Of a stretch of 64,000 bases of DNA, positions 21,908-32,039 are shown in pieces (position 1 is the first letter of the stretch; the number at the start of each line of letters is the position of its first letter). The notes beneath the pieces were generated by a model. That model saw only the letters and a program-made list of their open reading frames with translations, was not told the origin of the DNA and did no database searches. Source of the stretch: Trichobilharzia regenti (taxonomy: Eukaryota > Platyhelminthes > Trematoda > Strigeidida > Schistosomatidae); NCBI GenBank assembly GCA_944472135.2, contig OX235267.1:35247312-35311311 (forward strand), given 5' to 3'. The position numbers were made by a program, and so were the translations under genes.

Positions 21908-21976
21908 ATCCCTAGTCGTAACCCTAACCTTAATCCTGACCCTAACCCTAATTATGACCCTGATCCTAACTCTAAC
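21908..21976. repeat. Interstitial telomere-like repeat, degenerate TAACCC units
   Basis: About eleven imperfect 6-bp units of the CCCTAA type, several exact and others with single changes (for example CCTGACCCTAACCC). Schistosome telomeres are TTAGGG repeats, so this is an interstitial telomere-like tract. Confidence 0.7.
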
Positions 21977-21979
21977 GAG

Positions 21980-22740
21980 CTATTGACACACTGTCGAAAC
22001 AGTACTTAAAAACGTGATCTAAGTGAAATTCACTGCTTAGTTGGTGAATAGCATTGATATTTCAAATATGATAATGATAGGTGGCGTCAGCCAGCGATTA
22101 GCATGCGTTCAAGGTCATTGGAGCATTCGTACTGCTGGGACGCTATTGTTGAACTTAGCCCACAAACCTTGTAATGATAAGTCTTTTAATGATAATGTCA
22201 AGGGGGTGATAATTTTTGTATATTTGTATTTAAAATGCTGTATAATACGTAGCAACCATAAGCAGAGAACTGATCCTTGTATCCGCCCCAAAGACGTCAA
22301 TAATAGTAATAATAATATCAAAAACTCAAAACAACCTTAACAGTGCCGCTAGGCAGCAGCTATACAGACAAGGTAAGTTTCTAATCACAAAACAAGTACT
22401 GTAGAACAAAATCAGTTAACCGAAATCCAACTGTAAGGAGTACTTGAGAATCAAGTAGAATATATCCAACAAGGTGGAGTCAAAAACTCTGTCCATTAGA
22501 ATCACACACACACATAGACACACCAATGCTTCCTGCAAACAATCCAAGGTCAGAATGACCTTCATTCACTCAAACAAAACCATACCATACAACATTATCA
22601 ATTTACACACAACCTTAAAGAGCAGCATTAAAATTAGAGATTAAACAGGGAGGGACAAAGACAAATAGTAGAGACCAAATCAACATGTGATATGCAAATG
22701 TCAAAAGGATTATTTATACAATCTAGGAGAAGAGGGAGAT
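21980..22740. other. Unassigned region
   Basis: No convincing gene; an AT-rich trinucleotide stretch lies at about 22300-22320. Confidence 0.3.
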
Positions 22741-22744
22741 AATA

Positions 22745-23720
22745 ATTACAAAGTTGACTCCATTATGGATAAGATTTTATTTTGATAAATCACACAGTGT
22801 TGTACAGTAATATTTACTGATAACCACATTTCCAGCACAAATTATTGCTCATAAGCAGTTTTACCATACTAGGAAGGGACATCTGAGCCCCTTACTACGT
22901 AGTAGGATTCTCAATAAAGCAGGAATTAGGGCGGCATTCAAACCTACAAATTCACTCAGGTAGGACAAGCTCTGTAGGCTGAAGGACCTAGTGGACCCAA
23001 TTAAACGAAATAACATAATTTACAAAATACCTCGCAATGACTGTGAGTGAAGTCAACTACATAGGTGAAACTAATAGGTCGCCAATAGTGACATTATCAG
23101 AACATAAGAATTTAGCTAAGGTTAGAATGATTGACTCCACGAAGATAAGTAATTTAGAAAAAAGTTCAGCAATCGCACTACATGCATTAACACACAACCA
23201 CACAATCGGTTGGGACAGAGTCAAAAAGTGATATAGGTAGGCGGAAGTAGAAAGAGACTGATTACTGAATCCTTGTTCATCGAGTCTACACCCAGTCCAT
23301 GAAATACAAGCGACTCAATGCAAATACCATAGATATGGAAGATATTATTACAAGTCAAATTAGAGGATAATAAATAGTGTTAAAATGTATTCGATTCACA
23401 TTATAATACTCTAACAAGTTATTTGTTCATTTCACTATGAAAACATCTTATTTCCCATCTGATTGTATTTTACGAATGTAATTTATCTTATATTGATTTT
23501 ATTCAAATATCTAATCATTTTTACTCATGTATATAAACGAAGCAAAAGTGTTGTGTAAGTGACTTGATGTGATTATGAGCAGTAACAAGTTGTGCTCGAA
23601 ACCTGGTCATCAGTGAATATCACTCTACAACACTGTGTGATTTTATCAAAATAAAATCTTATCCATAATGGAGTTATACTTTACCACAGTGCCAAAGTTT
23701 TATACTTATATCAATAATTA
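22745..23720 (+). mobile_element. PLE relic with inverted terminal sequences
   Basis: Coding remnant 22870-23390 on the plus strand: NYIGETNRSPIVTLSEHKNL (GIY-YIG core, 23040-23110) and further endonuclease blocks matching the 12780-13860 and 40865-41290 relics. The left flank (22745-22862) and right flank (about 23575-23720) are reverse complements, sharing TCCATTATGGATAAGATTTT and the CACACAGTGTTGTA segment. The RT is missing. Confidence 0.65.
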
Positions 23721-23904
23721 CAAAGTTAGTTGAAACATCAATGTAAATATAAATAATGTGATTAAGTTGTTCAGGAAGGATTTTCCAAACAATTTATATA
23801 TTGAAGATGAAGATTTCGTTGAAAAGTAGATATTTCTTCGCGAAATCTTTTTGTCTTCTGAATGTCCAAAATGTAGGATTCTTTTCGCTACATAACAGGT
23901 ACAC

Positions 23905-23925
23905 ACACACACACACACAAGGACT
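23905..23925. repeat. (CA)n microsatellite
   Basis: About ten CA dinucleotides in a row. Confidence 0.85.
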
Positions 23926-23984
23926 ATAAAGTTCATGTGACTACCTGACCAAATCATGACCACAAGTAACACACTTTTTCCAGT

Positions 23985-24180
23985 ATTGTGCGTCGGTAGC
24001 ACAGCGGTTAGGACTCTCGCCGTCCATGTACATGGTGAGGGGTTCGATCCCCTGCCGACGTACATCTGATATCTATGGTCGGCCTGCAAAATTTGGGCTA
24101 CCGATATCGTATGCTGAAAATTCCATACTTGTACCGAAAATACTGCGTGGTTTCAAGCTATAATCAAAAATCAAAATAAT
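23985..24180 (+). mobile_element. tRNA-derived SINE with near-complete cloverleaf head
   Basis: The head GCGTCGGTAGCACAGCGG...GGGTTCGATCCCC..CCGACGT has a 7-bp acceptor-like stem (one wobble pair), an A-box, a hairpin in the anticodon position with an oversized loop, and a TPC arm. The body continues to a CAAAATTTGGGCTACCGAT segment and an A-rich tail. A second copy lies at 33187-33365. The enlarged anticodon loop argues against a functional tRNA. Confidence 0.75.
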
Positions 24181-24389
24181 TGCTCTTGTTTTGATTTTGA
24201 TGACTGCTTATGAGAAGAATTTTAAAGACAGGATGTGTCCTTTTTTTATACATACCTTTTGTGAGTGATCACAAGATTAAGGACTAAGCAGTAAGCCAAC
24301 CAACACAGATTATTAGTTAAAATTGATTTGTGAAAGCTTCTGATAATACTCAACTAACCGGTTGAAATATATCCGGTAGCATCAAATAT

Positions 24390-24870
24390 ATGTTACGTAT
24401 GCCTAGACATCGCCTTCCTCGATAATAGGTAATGTTAGCTGACATAGGGTCAGGCTGGAAAAGAGCTAGCGGCGGTCAAACCAAAACATGACACCAATCA
24501 ATGAAATCTACAACAGTTAGTTTAAGCCAGCCACGTAGGAAGGTGTAGACTACCTGGCTGGTTGGGGTCCTCGAAACGGTGAAAACCAATGGTTGGAAAC
24601 AATTGGTGACATGGCTCAAAATAGTCCTCAATGCATAGCGAAGATGCATTCACTCCTTGTGACTTATGATTTCCAATGAAAATATATTGTTCTTCAATAT
24701 TACTATTCCTTTTTTCTCACACCTCTGTTTACTGTCTCTGTTTTGTATTCCTTCTAATTTCTTCTGTTGCTTTGTGTGCTACATGGAGGGAGTGTGGCGA
24801 CTTGAACTGCTGCACATCGGTGCAAAGTTCTATGTTGAAAACAGACAGGCAGGGTCAAATTCAACAATCT
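24390..24870 (+). mobile_element. RTE (SR2-like) 3' end, 5'-truncated, plus strand
   Basis: Plus-strand copy of the C-terminal coding end and 3' UTR of the RTE family. It has the CATCGCCTTCCTCG segment encoding the MPRHRLP-type block, then GGCTGGAAAAGAGCTAGCGG, and the terminal block around 24790-24860. It is very similar to the 28850-29330 copy. Truncated at about 24390, as expected from incomplete reverse transcription. Confidence 0.75.
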
Positions 24871-25084
24871 GTTATCCAGAAACCGTTCAAAGAACTACAC
24901 CTTCATTATGCTGAATAAAATATAAGAATTAGATCTTGGGTAAAACAAAAGACTGATTGCAAAAATGAAAGAAATTAAATGACCTGTTCACACTCAAATG
25001 ACTGACACACTGAATAGCAAACAGGGAGGTTTTTTCTAGCAGTTGAATGGATTTTGAAATTCACAATTTCATAAATTTGGCGGT

Positions 25085-25265
25085 TCCCTTGATAAATTTC
25101 GGTAAAGAAAGGAAGATGAAATTTGCAGTAAAAAATGATACCATCATTCTATTTTACAGGTTCTCGTCAGCTGCACACCACTACCTGAAATTACAATGGT
25201 TATTTATATAGATGATAATGACATACTATATTGTTTAAGTGGTAGTAAAGAAGAAATACTATAAA
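25085..25265 (-). repeat. Non-coding repeat, minus copy of the 15060-15235 family
   Basis: The minus strand shows GCAGCTGACGAGAACCTGTA and the AATGATGGTATCATT hairpin with flanking TTTGCAGT. It forms an inverted pair with 25470-25590. Confidence 0.5.
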
Positions 25266-25469
25266 ATTGACGCATCCAAAATGTAAGCATTACAATTTTT
25301 AGTTCAATTTTTCATCGAAAATTCGTTCGCTTTCAAAGTATAATAGAAGGGGGAAGGTAAGACAGAAAAAAATGACAGGCGGTGTTAGCTTGTATGTTCA
25401 TATAGCAACTCAAAGAAAGCGGTTACAGTTTATATGACTGAGATTTGTTCAGGATGTTATAATCATCTA

Positions 25470-25590
25470 TATAACTATTGTAATTTCAGGCGGTCTGCAT
25501 CTGATGAAAACCTGTGAAATAGAATGATGGCATCATTTTATACTGCAAATTTCGTCTTCCTTTCTTCAAGGAAATTCACAATTGTTCGGG
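25470..25590 (+). repeat. Non-coding repeat, plus copy of the 15060-15235 family
   Basis: Contains CTGCATCTGATGAAAACC, TGTGAAATAG and the AATGATGGCATCATT hairpin. It lies about 200 bp from its inverted partner at 25085-25265, which may mark the two ends of one small element. Confidence 0.5.
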
Positions 25591-25794
25591 ATCTTTACAG
25601 CTAAACTGTTACCTTCGAAAAAGAAATATGAGCTATCAGATAGGAATCCCACTGATTCATAATTATGGTGAAAAATGTGCCCTAAACACAGTAACAATGA
25701 AATCAGCGATACAAAAAAAAACAAAGGATCCGACATCCCTTGAATCACTGTGACACGGCTAACACTTCAAGATCAATGACGTTATAGTAGTAAT

Positions 25795-25985
25795 TCATGA
25801 CCAGCGGAGTCTACCACGCTACGGGTGACGGCGCCTACGCGCCGTGACCCTGAGGGGGTCATGGGCGTGCGCTGCCGAAGAGTCTCACTCGAGGACGAAA
25901 CAGCTGTCCAGCTCTACGGACTAAGAAAACCAGCTTCAGTAGTCTCCAACTAATGATTACTGCCCGACAGTAAGGAATGACGTGT
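25795..25985 (+). mobile_element. Hammerhead SINE copy (single)
   Basis: Carries the hammerhead tail GAAGAGTCTCACTCGAGGAC followed by GAAACAGCTGTCCAG, with an intact GAAAC and a plausible stem II. The CUGAAGA core is changed to CCGAAGA by one base. The head differs from the other family members and holds two short palindromes (GGCGCC...GGCGC and TGACCC...GGGTCA types), so the B-box is not clear. Probably a divergent subfamily. Confidence 0.6.
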
Positions 25986-25999
25986 GTGATTACACTCAG

Positions 26000-26380
26000 C
26001 AGCAATATGTAAATAGTAAAATTTCAGTCTTTGGAAGAGTATAATTCACACTAGTCAGTTACCTGTGATTTCTTAACTGAGAGAAACAAACGCAGTCTTC
26101 GAGTTAAGTTTCTAATACATTTGATATATATGTACATATCGAATCTTGAGGATAATCTGTGTGAAAATCACACGAATTCTTCCATTTTGGAAATTGTAAA
26201 TTACTTATAAGAGTGGATTTACCGATTGCCATTATAGGTAAGAAAACTCCTGACAAGCAATTTTTACAATTTATCTGAAATATTTCTTCTTCAATATCAC
26301 TGCTACAAGTTGAAAATCAAATGCTAACTAATTATGTAATTTAATTACTATTGCAAAAATATTCATTCAGACATCTATAA
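26000..26380. other. Unassigned AT-rich region
   Basis: Nothing recognised. Confidence 0.3.
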
Positions 26381-26755
26381 AACACAAAATAATCGAGCAA
26401 AGAATATTCTTTTCGATAAAATCCTCTTCCGAATCAACAATTAAATATATATATGTTTATATACACAAAATATTCTAGACTAGTAGTTAATAACAATATG
26501 TGTTTTTTAAATAATATCGATTTGTAAAGTAAGATCACAATGCAATTACAGTTCATTAAAGATGCTGAAATTATAATAATAATAAAGATATAATAGCAAA
26601 TAGAATATCAACTAAAATTAGGGAAATTCCACAAAAATTCAGAATCATTCAGACCTAGATGGCCAAGGTAATGATAATGTCTGAATTAACTTCTTTTGGA
26701 TGCATAAATTAGGCTTGTTGATATGGATCCCAACAGCCTCAGCAATATTTAGTAC

Positions 26756-27249
26756 TCAAAATGTTAAGGTAAAATTGACATTCGTAGGTATGCGGTAAAT
26801 GACTCTGAAAGCATGGTTAACGTCAATCTTGTGTTCTGTCTCCACAAGATGAGACAGAATAGCGCTGCGAATAGATTTTGTTTGACCTTTGCTTAACCAC
26901 ACAGGGTGATGTTCAGAAATACGACGAGAAACCCGCCTGATTATACGCCCTATGTAACTGGCTACACAGGTGCAGTTAAACTGGTAGATACACATGGAAG
27001 AGGCGAAATTAGGCAGTTTGTCTTTCACTCCCGAATGCAGAAGAGGAGTGGTTTAAAAGCAGCAGCAGGGAATGCTCTTCTTACCGCATTTCTGAGGCGC
27101 TGTGTTAGTATCTCGCTAGTGTTGTCCCCAAGGAACTGCATCTGTAAGAATAAGGCCTTTTTTGGAACTGTTGGTAACTTGGGCTGCTTTGGTTTTAGAT
27201 TCAGATTCTTATCAATAAACTTCTCAGGATGACCATTTTCACTTTGCAA
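26756..27249 (-). pseudogene. PLE linker and GIY-YIG endonuclease, partial
   Basis: Two overlapping open stretches. The linker (27025-27249) carries KKALFLQMQFLGDNTSEIL. The endonuclease (26756-27028, 90 aa) carries CIYQFNCTCVASYIGRI, RISEHHPVWL and the HLVETEHKIDVNHAFRVIY block. A Cys-x-Cys pair precedes the YIG core. A frame change joins the two, and the C-terminus runs on after a stop at 26758. Confidence 0.8.
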
Positions 27250-27270
27250 CCGTTTAATATTGTTAAGTTA

Positions 27271-27960
27271 CTAATCAAGACATTCGTCCGAGCAAATCGC
27301 TGTTGCTCTGTGAACCAAGCACTTTATCAGATTGCATTTGTATTTCAGGGGCACAAAGCTGAGAAAATGTGTGTACTGGCCCGTTGATGTAGGTTTTCTA
27401 TAAACACTTCTTCTTATTGTGCTATCCTCTTTTCTGGTCATAAGGACGTCTAAAAATGAAATAATAGAGTCTTTTTCTTTCTCAATAGTAAAATTCATCG
27501 CAGGATGTACCTCTTTAAATGTATGCAGGATGCTCGTTGCTTCCTTCTCGTTTTTCATAATCAAAAATGTATCATCCATGTACCGACAATAAAATTCGAG
27601 TTCATTAATAACATCCTTCATGAGCTCATTTTCTAGTTTCGCAAGGAAAATGTTGGCTAGAATAGGTCCTAGTGGCGACCCCACTGCCACACCGTCGATT
27701 TGTCTATATGGTTCCTTATTAAATAAAAAGTGGACATTCATTTTACATTTCAAGAGAAGCTCTTTCATAAAAGATATAAGAATGCCAACATCGACGTTTC
27801 ATCTTTTGAGTTCTTCGCATACAAAATCCACTGTTTCCATAAGTGGTACATTGGTGAATAAAGAAGATACGTCAAACGATATCATGAATTTATTATCACC
27901 ATTTAAATCTCTTATCCTTTCAACAAATCTAGAATTTTCTGTATATATAAACATATGTAT
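27271..27960 (-). pseudogene. PLE reverse transcriptase, partial
   Basis: An open 165-aa stretch (27271-27768) holds DGVAVGSPLGPILANIFLAK, the catalytic CRYMDDTFLIM and FLDVLMTRK, followed by the TGQYTHF block. Upstream, motif A with FDVSSLFTNVPL lies in another frame (27790-27940). The RT belongs to the PLE class, which is related to telomerase. The frame break between motif A and the YMDD block makes it a pseudogene. Confidence 0.85.
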
Positions 27961-28049
27961 AGTTGTAGAGCCGGAATTTATCGAAAAGAATCTCTCTGTC
28001 TGGATTCAACATAGAATATTCTTTGCTCGATTATTTTGTGTCTTAATTA

Positions 28050-28300
28050 ATATTGAACTTTGTCAATAGTCTCTTCTACTGGCGGATAAGCATTGCAGTG
28101 AAGTAATCAAAAGAAAACAATAAAGTGTGGAACATAAGAGTAAATTTCATGGCTTGAATTACTCTCTGCTTGTCTATGTATCAGATTTGCTGTTCAATTA
28201 TGGTAGTCAGTTCAAGCAGGATTACATGATTTGGAGTTGTCTGTTCTACATTGATCTATTTCCTCGTTGTGATGATGAATAATATTCTAATTATTTCATT
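28050..28300. other. Unassigned spacer
   Basis: Nothing recognised. Confidence 0.3.
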
Positions 28301-28304
28301 CCTT

Positions 28305-28502
28305 TGGCGTTCCAAGCGGGATATAGGGCATCAGCTTTGAAGTTTCAGTAGCGTTGGGGAGTCACTAGTCTCACGCTCAACCTCCCCTCTTTACCAGATT
28401 TCCCACCAGCTAATCAAGATTAAGGAGTGCATTCGTCGTGGATCGAACACCGGACCACGTTCGTGGTTGGTGAGCATTCTACCACTGCACCATGGCATAG
28501 TC
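28305..28502 (-). mobile_element. tRNA-headed SINE, family of 13062-13270
   Basis: The minus strand has a full head, GCCATGGTGCAGTGGTAGAATGC..., with B-box TGTTCGATCCACGAC, then the body with GGTAAAGAGGGGAGGTTGAG and the ending GCTACTGAAACTTCAAAGC. Diverged by roughly a fifth from the 13062 copy by eye. No target duplication was identified. Confidence 0.65.
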
Positions 28503-28509
28503 ATTTGTA

Positions 28510-28845
28510 TTGCCATTTTTCAAAATCACCTTAAAATTCATTTACCCAGAGCAGATGTTTTACTCAACACACTTAATGTGTAAAGGCTGACATTACTAAC
28601 CATTTGTCCAGGCTGGTGTTTGGGCGAAGCAGGGCACGAACCTGGAACCCACTGCATACAATTCGCGCAATTTAAACAGTCCCACGAGGTATAATGTCAC
28701 CTCTACAGTTTCCTTTGGAAACCGAAATTATTGAGGCTAAAAAGCAAGTGGTCGGCTTGACACGACAAATGGCGATCAAGAAAGTAAGCACAAATGCATC
28801 ACTCTACATATACTACTTATTGTCTAATAGTGAGAACATCAATCA
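28510..28845. other. Unassigned spacer
   Basis: No gene or repeat recognised; short open stretches look random. Confidence 0.3.
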
Positions 28846-28849
28846 GTTT

Positions 28850-29868
28850 GTCTATTTTCGACATAGAACTTTGCACGATGTGCACCAGTTCAAGTCGCCA
28901 CACTCCATGTAGCACACAAAGCAAGCGAAGAAGGTAGAAGAAATGCATAATAGAGACAGTAAGCAGACGTGTGAGACAAAGGAAGAGTAATATCGAAGAA
29001 CAAAGTAGTTTCATTGGAAATCATAAGTCACAAGAAGTGGATGCATCTGCACCAGCCATTGAGAACGATTTTGAGCCATGTCACCAATTGTTTCCAACCA
29101 TTGGTTTTCACCGTTTCGAGGACCCCAACCAGTCAGGTAGTCTACACCTTCCTACGTGGCTGGCTTAAACTAACTGTTGTAGATTTCATTGACTGGTGCC
29201 ATGTTTTGGTTTGACCGCCGCTAGCTCTTTTCCAGCCTGACCCTATGTCAGCTAACATTGCCTTTTGTCGAGGAAGGCGATGTCTAGGCATACGTAACAC
29301 ATGTCCTAACCATCTCAGTCTATGCAATTTCACAGCCTCGTCGATTGATTTCCCCTACAACTCATCTAGAGCTCGACGCCTAACCTCAATATTGCTCACC
29401 TTATTATGCCACTTCACACGGGAGATAGAACGCAGGCACCTATGATCAAAGACAGCTAATCTTTTCATGTCTTCCACTCTCAATGGCCAGGTCTCACAGC
29501 CAGCCATAAAGGAGGACGGAGCGGACTGATGAGCAGTACACCCGCCCTTTGGTCGATAGTCGGATATCTCGTCTACGCCAGAGACGGCGTAAACTGGCAA
29601 ATGCGAAACGAGCCCCCTGTATCCGTGCTGAGATTTCCTCAGAGATCAACCCGTTGGCGCTGGCTGATGGTACTTCCCAAATAAGTGAAGCGGTCAACGT
29701 GCTCTACCACTTCATTCCCTATTTCTAATCTAGGATTCGGTGTAGACCAGTCCTGTAACATCATCTTGCATTTGGTGGGAGCGAATCGCATCCCAAACGT
29801 TCATAGATTGCAGCTTAAGGTGTTTAGAAGACTCTGCATTTTGTCAGCGTCCTCGCCTAGAAGGACTA
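28850..29868 (-). mobile_element. RTE (SR2-like) element, copy 3, 5'-truncated
   Basis: Minus strand, from the 3' end at about 28850 to a truncation at about 29868 just after the YADD region. It includes the APTKCKMMLQDW-type segment, LISEEISARIQGA, KGRVYCSSVRSVLLYG and the C-terminal RLRWLGHVLRMPRHRLP block. It matches copy 1 (1-980) closely. Frames are broken at several points. Confidence 0.8.
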
Positions 29869-30059
29869 TATCAACCAGTAATGCCAATAGACAACCAGAA
29901 CCCCACCAGTTGACTAAAAGGTGAAGAATGATTACACAACGTCAAGGAGCAACACTTCCACTGGTGGTTTTGTAATTTGTATTGTTTGGTTTTCAAAAGG
30001 GTTATGCAGGTTAAACTGTTAGAAATCGTTACTAGTGTCTGTTCTGATAATCAATAGAC

Positions 30060-30060
<1 letters not shown>

Positions 30061-30096
<36 letters not shown>
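30061..30096. repeat. (AT)n microsatellite
   Basis: About 17 uninterrupted AT dinucleotides. Confidence 0.9.
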
Positions 30097-30098
<2 letters not shown>

Positions 30099-30493
30099 CA
30101 TCCCCAACATAAAGAATGTCATACAATCTTCCATTCATATATATGTTGTGTTGCTGTGAATTTAAGACAAAAAGACTTCCATGGTTGGCAAAATTTACAC
30201 AGAAGGAAGAAGGAAGGTACGAAGGCGAAAAAGACATCGGAGAAGAAGACGAAGAAGAAAACAGCTTCTTCCTCTTTTTTCTAAGGATTAAATCACACGG
30301 GAATTTGTACAAGTAATTAAATTATACACATATCTCTTCTCTGGCACACATACATATATATATTAATAGCCATAACTGATTTCATATTAACACAGGTTGA
30401 TTTTCAGCAATGCTGATTACAAGGTATTATCACTGGAAAGGAAAGGCGAACGAATGTACATATATTGAAAACAACTTCAAACAATACTTATAG

Positions 30494-30522
30494 TAATAAT
30501 AATAATAATAATAATAATATAC
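30494..30522. repeat. (TAA)n microsatellite
   Basis: About nine trinucleotide units. Confidence 0.85.
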
Positions 30523-30716
30523 AGAGATCAAAAGAATAGGACTGAAGGGTGTGCACAAGACCTGTTTTTGTTTTTGTGTGTTGGTGGTGGTGATGATGGT
30601 CTTATTCTTTACTGAAGATCTTGATCGCTTCCAAGCTATTTCTTGTTTCGTTTTCTATTCTTCCTCTTCCTTTTCTTTGTTTTTCACTTCACACTGAATG
30701 AATCTGCTTCCTGTTA

Positions 30717-31217
30717 TCAACTGTGTTGATTTTCTAGCCATGATTGAAATGCTTCATGACAAACACGAATAAGACATTCCGGGGAACAATATTCACCATC
30801 CCATCGTGGATCATCTACAACTGCAGGTTTTGTACACTGACAGGATGAATGAACAATTTTATGATTATTGATATTATCACTAGTATTAATGTCATTGTTA
30901 ATAATAATACAACTATCATTATTGTTATTATTATTATTATTAGTAGTAGTAGTAGTAGTATTATTATCATAATTATTATTACTGCCATTACTACAATTAC
31001 TAGTATTTAAACTATTATCACTACTGCTACTACTATTACTATTAATACTATTATCACTGTTGTTATTGATCATTGTATTGGGCAGATTAACTGATTTCAA
31101 TGGAAGGAATGCAGATAACGGCAGATCATCATCACCATCACCTTCGTCAACTTCAATAACAGAGTTTGTATTGCTTTCTCCAATATCTGAATCACCAGAT
31201 GAAGAGCAGGATAATGG
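30717..31217 (-). CDS. Terminal coding exon of a host gene, TOX-family-like Cys-rich C-terminus
   Basis: A minus-strand exon of 166 codons plus stop. It opens directly after a pyrimidine-rich tract and TTTATGTTTCAG (31218-31229), a strong 3' splice site, with the codon phase intact at the boundary. The encoded protein has an acidic Ser-rich segment (GDSDIGES, DEGDGDDD), a long Asn/Ser/Thr-rich low-complexity part coded by AAT-type triplets (about residues 55-115), and a compact end with CQCTKPAVVDDPRWDGEYC, PEC and VCHEAFQSWL. The Cys-x-Cys...WD-x-EYC-x3-C pattern with the following helix resembles the C-terminus of TOX/TOX4 HMG-box proteins, which are chromatin factors. No HMG box is in the window; upstream exons would lie to the right. 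Family assignment is from memory of the pattern. Confidence 0.7.
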   Translation of the reverse strand, partial: PLSCSSSGDSDIGESNTNSVIEVDEGDGDDDLPLSAFLPLKSVNLPNTMINNNSDNSINSNSSSSSDNSLNTSNCSNGSNNNYDNNTTTTTTNNNNNNNNDSCIIINNDINTSDNINNHKIVHSSCQCTKPAVVDDPRWDGEYCSPECLIRVCHEAFQSWLENQHS

Positions 31218-31250
31218 CTGAAACATAAAGCAGAAACAAAAATACAATAT
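31218..31250 (-). promoter_or_regulatory. 3' splice site and polypyrimidine tract
   Basis: On the minus strand: TTTTTGTTTCTGCTTTATG followed by TTTCAG. It defines the start of the terminal exon and argues that the in-frame Met further upstream (31325) is not the real start. Confidence 0.75.
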
Positions 31251-31329
31251 AATAAATAATACATGCGGAACACAAACTGACACACACACGCATGCACACA
31301 CACAGAGCACAAAGGCTGAATGCATATGT

Positions 31330-31740
31330 ACCAGTAACAGCGAGTTTAAATCATATCACCAAAAGTCTTCAGCCAGTGACTCTTGACCTCCTGAGAATCT
31401 AAACCAAGCAGTCTACAACTCCCTTTCTAAATTTAGCCCAAACAAATTGTCAAATACTACATGGATTGATCTCAGGATGGGATTTGACCAATCTTAACTG
31501 TTTTCCAACTCAACTATATGTCAGCTAAAATTGCTCATCAAGGAAGACGGTGGCTCGGGATGCGCAACACGCGTACTAGTCACTTCAATCGATCTGGCTG
31601 CTAAACAACCCCATCGATTGATTTCCCTTCCTTCCTTACTTACCACTCTATGCCTAAACTCAATATTGCTAGCCAATTAAAGACTTGCGGTAAAAGACAG
31701 CAGCCTTTTCTTCTTCTCTTTTCTCTTCTAATTTCAAAAA
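31330..31740 (-). mobile_element. Old RTE 3' end relic in the host intron
   Basis: Strongly diverged minus-strand match to the C-terminal and 3' UTR part of the RTE copies (compare 31500-31640 with 29210-29350: TATGTCAGCTAAAATTGC and GATTGATTTCCC blocks). It lies about 110 bp upstream of the splice site. Confidence 0.6.
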
Positions 31741-31744
31741 AGGA

Positions 31745-32035
31745 AATCCTCTGATGAAACAGCCTATACACATTAAACAAGACTTCGAAATTTAAATTAA
31801 TTCCAACTGATGAATAGAGAACATTGATGAGTTGGAAGATGAGTGTATTTAAGAACAGTAGTCATAGCTTTAATCAATAGTTCATGCATAAAATGAATGA
31901 GAAGACTAATTAATACAAAGGACATTGACCTGAATAATAGTAATAATAATAATTAGAATAACATGTGACTGAATGGAACAATAATAGCATAAGGTTCCTA
32001 AATTGACATCTCCCAGATTTTAGTTCTGATCAACT
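31745..32035. other. Unassigned intronic sequence
   Basis: Nothing recognised. Confidence 0.3.
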
Positions 32036-32039
32036 TTAT

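Larger units (their letters stand above)
26385..28045 (-). mobile_element. Penelope-like element with inverted terminal sequences
   Basis: The best PLE of the window. The minus strand runs from RT motif A (ISFDVSSLFTNVPL near 27870-27915) through the YMDD block, linker and GIY-YIG to the C-terminal AEAVGIHINKPNLC block near 26710. The N-terminal RT half is missing. The outer sequences, 26385-26465 and about 27945-28045, are reverse complements (AATCGAGCAAAGAATATTC and TTTTCGATAAA blocks), with a 20-bp insertion in the right one. Inverted ends are a known PLE feature. A truncated near-identical copy is at 47755-48335. Confidence 0.85.
29925..30716. other. 3' flank of the host exon, with microsatellites
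   Basis: On the minus strand this lies immediately downstream of the stop codon at 30717, so at least part is probably 3' UTR. No canonical AATAAA was seen close by on the minus strand. It contains an (AT)n tract and a (TAA)n tract. Confidence 0.45.

Noticed and set aside
23985..24062. Functional tRNA gene
   Set aside because: The anticodon arm has an oversized loop and the sequence continues into a repeated SINE body with a second copy at 33187.
30116..30316. Small open frame with Glu-rich tract
   Set aside because: It lies in the probable 3' UTR of the host exon on the opposite strand and reflects a purine-rich run.
31218..31325. N-terminal extension of the 30717-31325 open frame (Cys/Val-rich)
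   Set aside because: It reads through a strong 3' splice site and a CA-repeat region, so it is intron.
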